This document shows, one piece after another, positions 1-7,192 of a stretch of DNA of 26,273 nt. The number at the start of each line of letters is the position of its first letter. Position 1 is the stretch's first letter. The notes under the pieces were generated by a model, which was not told where the DNA came from, did no database searches, and saw only the letters and a program-made list of their open reading frames with translations. Made by a program: the position numbers and the translations under genes. The DNA is from JBPESN01 sp051710625 (GTDB taxonomy: Bacteria > Pseudomonadota > Gammaproteobacteria > Enterobacterales > Enterobacteriaceae). The stretch spans positions 1 through 26,273 of the forward strand of contig NZ_JBPESN010000033.1 of the NCBI RefSeq assembly GCF_051710625.1, in the 5' to 3' direction.

Positions 1-396
1 CAGCAGACTGACCATCAAAGCACTGGAAATGGCATGGGAAACGCGTGGTAAACCAGCCGGAGTGATGTTCCACAGCGATCAGGGTAGCCACTATACGAGC
101 AGGCAGTTCCGACAGTTGCTGTGGCGTCACCGGATCAAACAAAGCATGAGTCGGCATGGTAACTGTTGGGATAACAGTCCGATGGAGCGCTTCTTCAGAA
201 GTCTGAAAAAGGAGTGGATACCGGTAACGGGCTACATAAGCTTCAGCGAAGCAGCTCATGAAATTACCGACTATATCGTGGGATATTACAGCGCACTCAG
301 GCCGCATAAATATAACGGTGGATTGCCACCAAACGAATCAGAAAATAGATACTGGAAAAACGCTAACGCGGTGACCAGTTTTAGTTGACCACTACA
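1..396 (+). mobile_element. IS3-family element, right end (partial)
   Basis: This is the 3' end of an insertion sequence that continues beyond the window start. It carries the end of the transposase gene, and its terminus reads TTTTAGTTGACCACTACA, ending near 396. The same terminus, reverse-complemented, begins the element at 25947, so the boundary is supported by two copies. The terminal CA (TG on the other strand) fits the IS3 family. Target duplications cannot be judged because the far end is outside the window. Confidence 0.85.
2..388 (+). CDS. IS3-family transposase OrfB, C-terminal part
   Basis: This is the C-terminal part of a DDE (rve-type) integrase/transposase that cuts and joins IS ends; the 5' part lies outside the window. 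The frame is open from base 2 to a TGA at 386-388. The second catalytic Asp is in HSDQGSHYTS and the Glu in NSPMERFFRSLK, followed by the usual YNGGLPPNESE tail. This pattern resembles IS3-group elements such as IS1400; that sub-assignment is from memory. The copy at 25955-26272 differs at several residues (for example KKEW/KNEW, VTGY/VTSY, HKYN/HEYN), so the two copies have diverged somewhat. Whether the whole gene is intact cannot be seen. Confidence 0.85.
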   Translation, partial: SRLTIKALEMAWETRGKPAGVMFHSDQGSHYTSRQFRQLLWRHRIKQSMSRHGNCWDNSPMERFFRSLKKEWIPVTGYISFSEAAHEITDYIVGYYSALRPHKYNGGLPPNESENRYWKNANAVTSFS

Positions 397-415
397 CATT
401 TCAGAGATTATAACG

Positions 416-690
416 ATGTGCAGCGCCTTCTGGCATCTTTACCTCATCCGCACCGCCCGCGGCATGCTTTATACCGGTATTACCACTGATGTTCAGCGGC
501 GTTTAGACTAACATCCGCGCGGCGGCGCCGCCAAATTGCTGCGCGGCAAGGGCCCGCAGCCGCTGGTATTTCAGAGCACGGCGGGCGATCGCAGCAGAGC
601 TGCTGCGCCGGGAATACAGGGTAAAGCAACTATCGCGGGCGTAAAAAGAGCGTTTCGTTGCCTTACAACGAGCAGGCTTTGCCATATTTT
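416..690 (+). pseudogene. yhbQ: YhbQ GIY-YIG nuclease-like protein, broken
   Basis: YhbQ is a small (about 100 aa) GIY-YIG domain protein of uncertain function, possibly acting on DNA. The ATG at 416 starts a peptide with FWHLYLIRTARGMLYTGITT, which contains the diagnostic LYTGIT core, but it ends at a TAA (509-511) after 31 codons. The homology resumes in another frame at about 530-600 with LLRGKGPQPLVF and GDRS. A third frame (about 600-680) reads EYRVKQLSRA, stop, KERFVALQRAGFA. That makes at least two frameshifts plus one nonsense codon. The IS end at 396 sits only 19 bp upstream of the ATG, so the native promoter has also been displaced. The 3' end is approximate, because similarity fades after GFA. 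Confidence 0.85.
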
Positions 691-698
691 GGGCTGCA

Positions 699-718
699 GC
701 GCTGCGAAAGCGCAGCGC
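699..718. repeat. Perfect 8-bp hairpin between yhbQ remnant and yhbS
   Basis: GCGCTGCG, a 4-nt AAAG loop, then CGCAGCGC. It lies between the converging yhbQ remnant and yhbS. Neither strand has a following T-run, so it is a stem-loop, perhaps a decayed or Rho-assisted terminator, and not a clear intrinsic terminator. Confidence 0.45.
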
Positions 719-813
719 CCACGCGGCGCGCGGCAGGAAAACCCGCACCCACCCGCTGATACCCAGCAAACACCAGAGGCACAGCCGGCGGCAACCGAAG
801 GGGTAATCCGTGG

Positions 814-1323
814 TTAACCCGCGCCATGGGCGAACGGTGCCGGCCAGGAGACCTCTCCGCTGACGCCGTCGAGGGCGCTTTCCGCCAATCGGAATAGTTG
901 GAACGCCGCTTCGGTACCGGGCCAGGGCGTGCGCAATTGCCAGCGCGCGGCGGGCTCAAAGCCGAAACGATGAAACCAGGCGGGATCCCCCAGTGTAACC
1001 ACGGCGCTGTAGCCAAATTCGTTAAGCGTATCCAGCCCTTCATAGACCAGACTGCGGCCGATGCCCTGGCCGCGCCAGGCGCCATTCACCGCCAGCAGCG
1101 CCAGCGCCACCCACTGGTGATCCTCGCCGTCGATCCATACCGGGCAATAGGCGGCGTAGCCGATGACCCTGCCCTCGTCGTCCGTCGCCACCACGCCCAG
1201 GGTCAGCAGCCCGCCCTCTCGCAGCACGCGCACCAGGGCAGCCTCGCGGTCCCGATTGAACGCCCGCTTAAGCAGGCCGTCGATGCCCGGCGCGTCGAGC
1301 GGGATTTCCATTCGTATCAGCAA
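814..1323 (-). CDS. yhbS: YhbS, GNAT-family N-acetyltransferase
   Basis: This is a 169-aa GNAT-fold protein that would transfer an acetyl group from acetyl-CoA. The acyl-CoA-binding motif RGQGIG (Q/RxxGxG/A) is visible at about residues 84-89, followed by YEGLDTLNEFGYSAVVTLGDP, which tracks E. coli YhbS closely. Length and the N-terminus MLIRMEIPLDAPGID match the E. coli protein. The ATG at 1321-1323 lies just before the ubiT stop (1317-1319) on the shared strand, so the two genes overlap by 7 nt and are almost certainly cotranscribed. No lesions are seen. The substrate is not clear from sequence; in E. coli the protein has been linked to RNA metabolism. Confidence 0.9.
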   Translation of the reverse strand: MLIRMEIPLDAPGIDGLLKRAFNRDREAALVRVLREGGLLTLGVVATDDEGRVIGYAAYCPVWIDGEDHQWVALALLAVNGAWRGQGIGRSLVYEGLDTLNEFGYSAVVTLGDPAWFHRFGFEPAARWQLRTPWPGTEAAFQLFRLAESALDGVSGEVSWPAPFAHGAG

Positions 1324-1844
1324 GAGTAAGTTATGCGATAACCGTCGGCGGCGATCGCGTCCTCTTTCAGGCCAGCTTCCACCAGGTCGGCCAGCTGTTG
1401 CAAAGCCCGGCGCAGCAGGGCCGGCATGTGCTCAGGGTCGGTAGCGTCCAGCAGGTTTTTGACCCTGAGACCGAGTTCCGTATCCCCTTCGATACGCAAC
1501 CGACGCTGGAAAAACAGCGCATCCGGATCTTCGCGTCCAGCGGCAATCAACAATAAACCGTTGGACTGGCTCGAGAAAATGACGTCGGGCGTCGCATGCT
1601 GACTGACCTGGAACTGACCGTCGCGTAGCGTCATCGCCCAGTTAAAGCACAGGTCGACGACTTCTATTTGCAACCAGCTGCCCTCAAAAAAATCCAATTC
1701 TCCTTCCGCCAGCGCTGAGGGAAACTGCCAGGGTAAAACCTGTTCAAGAACCTGGCGCCGCACGGCAAACGGGGTCAGTTTTATCGGCAAGCGCAACAGC
1801 GATAGCCCCCGGCGCACCAGCTGTGCTTGTAGTTTATCCCACAC
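1317..1844 (-). CDS. ubiT: UbiT, SCP2-domain factor for O2-independent ubiquinone synthesis
   Basis: UbiT (formerly YhbT) is an SCP2-like lipid-binding accessory protein. With the UbiU-UbiV hydroxylase it allows ubiquinone synthesis without oxygen. The reading frame is intact and gives about 175 aa (E. coli 174), with the conserved stretches LPIKLTPFAVRRQVLEQVL and DPDALFFQRRLRIEGDTELG. The GTG at 1842-1844 is the best start: AAGGAG lies 8 nt upstream and the product begins MWDKLQAQ, like E. coli MLDKLRSR. A second GTG at 1851-1853 overlaps the RBS and is less likely. The gene overlaps yhbS and is divergent from ubiU. It survives while both partner genes ubiU and ubiV are broken. Confidence 0.9.
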   Translation of the reverse strand: MWDKLQAQLVRRGLSLLRLPIKLTPFAVRRQVLEQVLPWQFPSALAEGELDFFEGSWLQIEVVDLCFNWAMTLRDGQFQVSQHATPDVIFSSQSNGLLLIAAGREDPDALFFQRRLRIEGDTELGLRVKNLLDATDPEHMPALLRRALQQLADLVEAGLKEDAIAADGYRITYSC

Positions 1845-2131
1845 TGTTTTCACTCCTTAAAAAAGTTATTGCTTATTTTGCCACGGCGGCCGGCGCACGC
1901 AGGGACCTATATCAATATTTCGAACAAAAACGTCATGATTTCGCCACCGCCGCGGCGGTTTTCCCCCGGCATTACGCCATAAACTGCCCCAAATCAAAAT
2001 CCTTTCTTCCACTTTTATTTACAATTACCGGCGTGCCTGCGGGGCAAATGCTGTGAATTCAGCCTATTGGCCCGGAATAATTTCTTGCCCTTGCCAGCTA
2101 TGGCAACGGCCGGCCACTTCTTGGGAGCTTT
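1845..2131. other. Divergent ubiT/ubiU intergenic region
   Basis: These 287 bp separate ubiT (-) from ubiU (+) and hold both promoters. In E. coli ubiUV is controlled by oxygen regulators (FNR). By eye there are only half-sites (for example ATCAA in CCAAATCAAAATCC at about 1990-2003) and no convincing TTGAT-N4-ATCAA dyad. The ubiU RBS is TTGGGAGCTTT just before the ATG at 2132. The AT-rich stretches at 1854-1880 and 1995-2030 are the likeliest promoter areas. Confidence 0.5.
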
Positions 2132-3133
2132 ATGGAACTGCTCTGCCCGGCCGGTAACCTACCGGCACTCAAGGCGGCGATTGATAACGGCGCCGACGCG
2201 GTGTATATCGGCCTGAAGGACGATACTAACGCCCGTCATTTCGCTGGCCTTAATTTCACCGCTAAGCGCTTACAGGAGGCGGAGCGCTATGTGCAGCGTC
2301 ATGGACGCAAGCTGCATATCGCCATTAACACGTTTGCCCATCCAGACGGTTACGCCCGCTGGCAGCGCGCGATCGACACGGCGGCGCAAAACGGCGCCGA
2401 TGCGCTGATTCTGGCGGATTTGGCAATGCTGGCCTACGCCGCTGAACGCTATCCCACTCTCGAACGTTATGTCTCGGTGCAGGCTTTTCCGCCACCAATT
2501 AGGCGGGGATCCGCTTTTATCAGCAGCAGTTTGACGTGGCGCGGGTGGTTCTTCCGCGCGTGCTGTCGATGCATCAGGTGAAACAGCTCGCGCAGGTCAG
2601 TCCGGTTCCGCTGGAGGTCTTTGCCTTCGGCAGCCTGTGCATTATGGACGAGGGACGTTGCTACCTGTCTTCCTATTTGACCGGCGAATCGCCCAACACG
2701 GTCGGCGCCGGGTCGACGGCGCGATTTATCCGCTGGCAGCAAACCGCCGCCGGAATGGAAGCTTAGCTGAACAATGTGTTGATTGACCGCTACCAGCCGA
2801 ATGAAAACGCCGGTTATCCGACCTTGTGCAAGGGCCGCTATTTCGTGGAGGGTCAGCGCTATCACGCCCTGGAGGAGCCGACCAGTCTGAATACGTTGAC
2901 GCTGCTGCCGGCGTTGTTGGCAGCCAACAACGCCTCGGTGAAGATTGAAGGCCGCCAGCGCAGCCCCGCCTATGTCAGCCAGGTCACCCGCGTCTGGCGG
3001 CAGGCGATCGATCGCTGCCGCGCCAATCCCGCCGCTTACCAGCCGGAAGAGGCCTGGAATTAGGCGCTAGCGACCATGTCGGAAGGCGTCCAGACCACCC
3101 TCGGCGGGCGTACCCCACCGCCGCTGGCAGTAA
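2132..3133 (+). pseudogene. ubiU: UbiU (peptidase U32 family), broken
   Basis: UbiU (YhbU) is a 4Fe-4S protein that pairs with UbiV as the O2-independent ubiquinone hydroxylase. The first 117 codons are excellent (MELLCPAGNLPALKAAIDNG). A net frameshift in the CTTTTCC run at 2484-2490 then moves the homology into the frame holding VVLPRVLSMHQVKQL and SYLTGESPNT. That frame has three ambers: 2500-2502, 2764-2766 and 3061-3063. The last codons (about 3105-3133) are frameshifted again. Three of the four expected cluster cysteines remain (GSLC, EGRC, TLCKGRY). The third, in the GAC-S-P motif of E. coli, is Gly here (codon 2710-2712). With at least five lesions, no full protein can be made. Confidence 0.9.
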
Positions 3134-3147
3134 CAGGAGAGACGACT

Positions 3148-4015
3148 ATGCGCTATTCCCTCGGACCGGTGCTGTATTATTGGCCGAAACAGACGCTGGA
3201 AGCCTTTTACCAGCAGGCGGTGGCAAGTCAGGCCGATATCCTTTATTTTGGCGAAAGCGTCTGCAGCAAGCGCCGATTGATGAAAAGCGACGACTGGCTG
3301 GCGCTGCCCAGAAGCCTGCTGCCGAGCGGCAAGCAGATCGTTATCTGCACGCTGGCGCTTATCCAGGCGCCCTCCGAGCTGACCAAGCTCAAGCGTTATC
3401 TGGATTTTACTTGAGGCCAACGATCTCGGCACGGTACAGCTGGCGTATGAACAGCAGCTCCCCTTCGTCGCCGGCCCGGCCCTGAATTGTTATAACGCCT
3501 ATACGTTGCGCATTTTGCTCAAACAGGGCATGGCTCGCTGGTGTATTCCCGTCGAACTGTCGCGCGAATGGTTGAGCAACACGCTGGCGCAGTGCGAGGA
3601 GCTGGGGATCCGCGATCGTTTTGAGGTGGAAGTTTTCAGCTATGGCCATCTGCCGCTTGCCTGGTCGGCACGTTGTTTCACCGCCCGTTCGGAAAACCGG
3701 CCGAAGGATGAGTGCGAAACCTGCTGTATTCATTACCCCCAGGGGCGGCCGGTCATGACGCAGGAGCAGCAACAGGTCTTCGTGCTGAACGGCATGCAAA
3801 CCCAGAGCGGCTACTGTTACAATCTCATCAATAAACAGGTATTAATGGCGAGTCTGGTGGATATGGTACGCCTGTCGCCGCAAGATCTGTCCACGCCAGA
3901 ACAGGTAGCGGCGTTTCGTGCCAACCAGCAGGGGGATCATCCCGCAGCGCTCAGCGGTCAGAAGGACTGCAACGGTTACTGGCGCCGCATCCCGGGTCTG
4001 GCGCTGGTGGAATAA
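3148..4015 (+). pseudogene. ubiV: UbiV (peptidase U32 family), frameshifted
   Basis: UbiV (YhbV) is the second 4Fe-4S subunit of the O2-independent ubiquinone hydroxylase. The ATG at 3148 has AGGAGAG upstream and follows the old ubiU stop (3131-3133) by 14 nt, as in an operon. The first part reads MRYSLGPVLYYWPKQTLEAF up to LKRYLDFT and a TGA at 3412-3414. Comparison with E. coli suggests that a short stretch (the NGEF region) was lost there, shifting the frame. From about 3413 the next frame carries EANDLGTVQLAYEQQLPFVAG and runs cleanly to the native TAA at 4013-4015. The cluster cysteines (ESVCSKRR; SARCF; DECETCC) are all still encoded. One lesion suggests decay later than in ubiU, or a sequencing error. 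Confidence 0.88.
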
Positions 4016-4424
4016 CGCCGCTTATGCCGTAAGCACCACGCCGGCGAGGGGACAATCCCCGTTATGGAAACATCGCCGCTTGATAAGCGCCGTCGTAGCG
4101 GCGACGCTACGGTTTGGTTTGGTTTGGTTTGGTTTGGTTTGGTTTGGTTTGGTTTGGTTTGGTTTGGTTTGGTTTGGTTTGGTTTGGTTTGGTTTGGTTT
4201 GGCAATTATACCTCTTCGTGACGCCAAAGCCATCTTTTGGTAACGGGTGTGGATGTCTGCAAGGCCTCTCCCATCACGGCGGCAGCAGACCTGGCACCCT
4301 TGACGATGGCGGTCGGCAACACCTAATAACCAGAACAAATAATGGGCTATCGCTGCCTGATGTTTTAGTTAATACTCATAGGTATCATTAGCCAACAAAG
4401 TTGCGGCGTAGACAACCTGTAAGT
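4016..4424. other. Intergenic spacer with pentanucleotide array
   Basis: These 409 bp lie between the ubiV stop and yhbW. They contain the GGTTT array (4111-4202) and about 220 bp after it with no recognisable gene. Open frames across the array encode only low-complexity repeats (GLVWF on +, PNQTK on -) and are not supported as genes. The stretch 4203-4422 shows a small CCAAAG...CTTTTGG foldback near 4225-4241 and nothing else I can name. Confidence 0.6.
4111..4202 (+). repeat. (GGTTT)18 pentanucleotide tandem repeat
   Basis: Eighteen perfect copies of GGTTT followed by GG, with no interruption. The lengths seen are 30 bases at the end of one stretch plus 60 in the next, all in phase. Perfect repetition implies recent expansion by slipped-strand mispairing. 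The G-rich + strand has GG runs every five bases, which could form two-tetrad G-quadruplexes. It begins 95 bp after the ubiV stop and ends 222 bp before the yhbW start region. Confidence 0.98.
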
Positions 4425-4443
4425 ATGGTCATGCTGACCATAC
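4423..4443. repeat. 9-bp perfect inverted repeat over the yhbW start
   Basis: GTATGGTCA, a 3-nt TGC spacer, then TGACCATAC. The dyad covers both candidate yhbW start codons (4425 and 4431). It could be an operator or an mRNA hairpin at the start site. No regulator is identified. Confidence 0.5.
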
Positions 4444-5195
4444 AGACACCCATTCCATTTTCCGTGCTGGATCTTTCCCCAGTGCCGCAAGGCGCGATGC
4501 CGCGCGATGCCTTCAACGCCTCTCTAAATTTGGCGCGCCACGCCGAGCAATGGGGCTACAATCGCTATTGGATGGCGGAACATCACAATATGACCGGCAT
4601 CGCCAGCGCCGCCACCTCGGTATTGCTGGGGCATATTGCCGGCGGCACCACGACCTTGCGCGTCGGCTCCGGCGGCGTCATGCTACCCAACCACTCGCCG
4701 CTGGTGATTGCCGAACAATTCGGCACCCTGGAGACGCTCTACCCCGGCCGGGTGGATTTGGGACTGGGTCGCGCGCCGGGTACCGATCAGCGCACCATGC
4801 TGGCGCTACGCCGCCATCTTGCTAATGAAGTGGATAATTTCCCGCACGATGTACAGGGATTGATCGGCTACTTCGAGATGTGAAACCGGGCCAACCCGTG
4901 CAGGCGGTGCCGGGCCAGGGGCTGCAGGTTCCGATTTGGCTGCTTGGCTCAAGCCTTTACAGTGTGCAATTGGCGGCGGCGATGCGCCTGCCCTTCGCCT
5001 TTGCTTCGCATTTTGCGCCGGACATGTTGTGGCAGGAGCTGAGCCTGTATCGCGAGCATTTCAAACTGGCGCGCACCCATGGCGGAGCCTCATGCCATGG
5101 TCTGCATCAATGTGATCGTTGTCGACAGCGAGCGCGACGCCCGTTTCCTGTTCAGCTCGATGCGGCAGCAATTTATCAACCTGCGCCGCGGCCGG
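4425..5195 (+). pseudogene. yhbW: YhbW luciferase-like monooxygenase, frameshifted and 3'-deleted
   Basis: YhbW is a bacterial-luciferase-like (LLM) flavin-dependent monooxygenase of unknown substrate, normally about 335 aa. The start is ATG 4425 or 4431; the product is recognisable from FSVLDLSPVPQG through AEHHNMTGIASAATSVLLG and NHSPLVIAEQFGTLETLYPG. A one-base loss at about 4878 gives the TGA at 4881-4883. The next frame continues with VPIWLLGSSLYSVQLAAAM and FAFASHFAPDMLWQ. A second shift near 5085 leads to AMVCINVIVVDSERDARF and LRRGRLG at about 5200. The remaining roughly 115 codons are missing, and the sequence runs straight into the 3' end of deaD on the other strand. mtr, which lies between yhbW and deaD in E. 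coli, is absent. Confidence 0.88.
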
Positions 5196-7017
5196 CTGGG
5201 GCGCTGTCGCCATCGCGGCGCGGCGTCCGCTGACCGTCACGGCTGAAACGGCGTTCTCCGGCGCCAGCGCCCTCACGACGATCGCTGAAGCTGCGGCGGC
5301 CGCCAGCGCGGCGTTCACCGCTGTAGTTGCCACGACCGGCGCCCGGGCCGCCGCGCGACTGCGCTTCACCGATGAACTGCATATTCATCGGCTTGTTGAG
5401 AATACGCGTGCGGGTGAAGTGAGACAGCATTTCACCCGGCATGCCTTTCGGTAGTTCTATGGTCGAGTGCGAGGCGAACAATTTGATATTGCCGATATAG
5501 CGGCTGCTGATATCCCCTTCGTTAGCGATCGCGCCGACGATGTGACGGACTTCCACTCCATCATCACGGCCCACCTCGATACGGTAGAGATCCATTTCGC
5601 CCACATCGCGCCGTGAACGGCGCGGTGGACGCTCGCCACCTTCCCGGCGCTCGTCACGCTCGCGGAATTCGCGGTGCGGACGGCGTTCAATCACCGGATC
5701 TGGCGGCAGGATCAGCGGACGTTCACCCTGGGCCATTTTCAACAGCGCCGCGGCTAGTGTTTCCATATCAAGCTCTTCTGCCGGCTGCAATTTTGCCAGC
5801 AGCGCGCGGTACATATCAAGATCGCTGCTTTCCAGCTGGTTTTGCACCTTGGCGGCAAACTTGGCCAAACGACGGGTGCTCAGCACTTCGGCTGTCGGCA
5901 GGTCCACTTCCGGGATGGTCAGCTTCATGATGCGCTCAATATTGCGCAACAGACGGCGCTCGCGGTTTTCCACGAACAACAGCGCCCGGCCAGCGCGGCC
6001 GGCACGACCGGTACGGCCGATACGGTGCACGTAAGATTCGGAACCCATTGGAATATCGTAGTTTACCACCAGGCTGATGCGATCAACGTCCAGGCCGCGG
6101 GCGGCGACGTCGGTGGCAATCAGAATATTCAGACGGCCATCCTTCAGGCGATCCAGCGTCTGCTCGCGCAGCGCCTGGTTCATGTCGCCGTTCAGGGCGG
6201 CGCTGTTATAACCGCTACGTTCAAGCGCTTCGGCCACTTCCAGTGTCGCGTTTTTGGTGCGCACAAAGATAATGGCGGCGTCGAAATCTTCCGCTTCCAG
6301 GAAACGTACCAGCGCTTCGTTCTTGCGCATACCCTGAACCGTCCAGTAGCTCTGGCTGATATCGGGACGGGTGGTCACGCTGGACTGAATGCGCACTTCC
6401 TGCGGTTCATTCATGAACCGGCGAGTGATGCGGCGAATCGCTTCCGGCATGGTGGCGGAGAACAGCGCAATTTGATGCTCCGCGGGCACCTGCGCCAAAA
6501 TGTTTTCGACGTCTTCGATAAAGCCCATGCGCAGCATTTCATCGGCTTCGTCCAGCACCAGTCCGCTCAAATTGGACAAATCCAGCGTACCGCGTTTCAG
6601 ATGATCCACCAGACGGCCCGGCGTGCCAACCACGACCTGCGGTCCCTGGCGCAGCGCGCGTAATTGCACGTCATAACGCTGACCACCGTACAGGGCGACC
6701 ACGTTGACGCCTTTCATATGCTTGGCGAAATCGGCGCAGGCTTCTCCTACCTGCACCGCCAGTTCGCGGGTCGGTGCCAGAACCAGCACCTGCGGCGCGG
6801 CCAGTTCAGGTTTGATATTGTGCAACAGCGGCAGGGAAAAAGCCGCGGTTTTACCGCTGCCGGTCTGCGCCATCCCCAATACGTCACGGCCGGTCAGCAG
6901 GTGCGGAATACAGGCAGACTGGATGGGCGACGGCTTTTCATAACCGAGATCGGTCAGTGCGTTAAGGATAGGAGCTTTCAGCCCCAGATCGGCAAAAGAG
7001 GTTTCTACTTCAGACAT
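5176..7017 (-). CDS. deaD: DeaD/CsdA DEAD-box RNA helicase
   Basis: ATP-dependent RNA helicase that helps 50S assembly and mRNA unwinding and decay, especially in the cold. From ATG 7017 (MSEVETSFADLGLKAP) it is about 613 aa. GAGG lies 9-12 nt upstream, and this start aligns with E. coli, so the longer ATG at 7032 is not favoured. Visible motifs: Q motif GYEKPSPIQ, Walker A AQTGSGKT, PTRELA, DEAD in VLDEADEML, SAT in FSATMPE, and HRIGRTGRAGRAG. A basic Arg/Gly-rich tail follows the DbpA-like RNA-binding region. The last roughly 8 codons and the TGA (5176-5199) come from antisense yhbW sequence after a deletion, so the native C-terminus and terminator are lost. The helicase core is untouched, so function is probably kept. 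Confidence 0.95.
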   Translation of the reverse strand: MSEVETSFADLGLKAPILNALTDLGYEKPSPIQSACIPHLLTGRDVLGMAQTGSGKTAAFSLPLLHNIKPELAAPQVLVLAPTRELAVQVGEACADFAKHMKGVNVVALYGGQRYDVQLRALRQGPQVVVGTPGRLVDHLKRGTLDLSNLSGLVLDEADEMLRMGFIEDVENILAQVPAEHQIALFSATMPEAIRRITRRFMNEPQEVRIQSSVTTRPDISQSYWTVQGMRKNEALVRFLEAEDFDAAIIFVRTKNATLEVAEALERSGYNSAALNGDMNQALREQTLDRLKDGRLNILIATDVAARGLDVDRISLVVNYDIPMGSESYVHRIGRTGRAGRAGRALLFVENRERRLLRNIERIMKLTIPEVDLPTAEVLSTRRLAKFAAKVQNQLESSDLDMYRALLAKLQPAEELDMETLAAALLKMAQGERPLILPPDPVIERRPHREFRERDERREGGERPPRRSRRDVGEMDLYRIEVGRDDGVEVRHIVGAIANEGDISSRYIGNIKLFASHSTIELPKGMPGEMLSHFTRTRILNKPMNMQFIGEAQSRGGPGAGRGNYSGERRAGGRRSFSDRREGAGAGERRFSRDGQRTPRRDGDSAPAGRGAG

Positions 7018-7192
7018 GTACACGTGCCTCATTTCTTAATGGCGGCCAGTCTACATACCTCGTCGTGAAAATCTTCATTCATTTTCATCAAAAGTGTGAA
7101 CCGGCTCAAATTAGATTTATAACGAAAAAACAAGCCCTTACCCTCTCAGGTGAAACAAAGAGAATGCCGGCTGCTTAAGTTTTATTCGTCAG

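Noticed and set aside
536..1085. Extra genes between yhbQ and yhbS in several frames
   Set aside because: They cover the yhbQ remnant or lie antisense to yhbS; only the GIY-YIG and GNAT homologies are supported.
1990..2010. FNR box between ubiT and ubiU
   Set aside because: Only a half-site (ATCAA) is present; the partner half does not match at the required spacing.
4111..4202. CRISPR-like array
   Set aside because: The unit is only 5 bp with no spacers and no cas genes nearby.
3918..4391. Open frames through the GGTTT array (GLVWF and PNQTK repeats) as a repeat protein
   Set aside because: The repeat stays open in most frames by chance; there is no RBS, no flanking domain, and the + frame starts inside ubiV.
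5842..6663. Long + strand frame opposite deaD (273 aa)
   Set aside because: It is antisense to a conserved helicase; its His/Gln/Ala-rich product is typical of the reverse frame of GC-rich genes.
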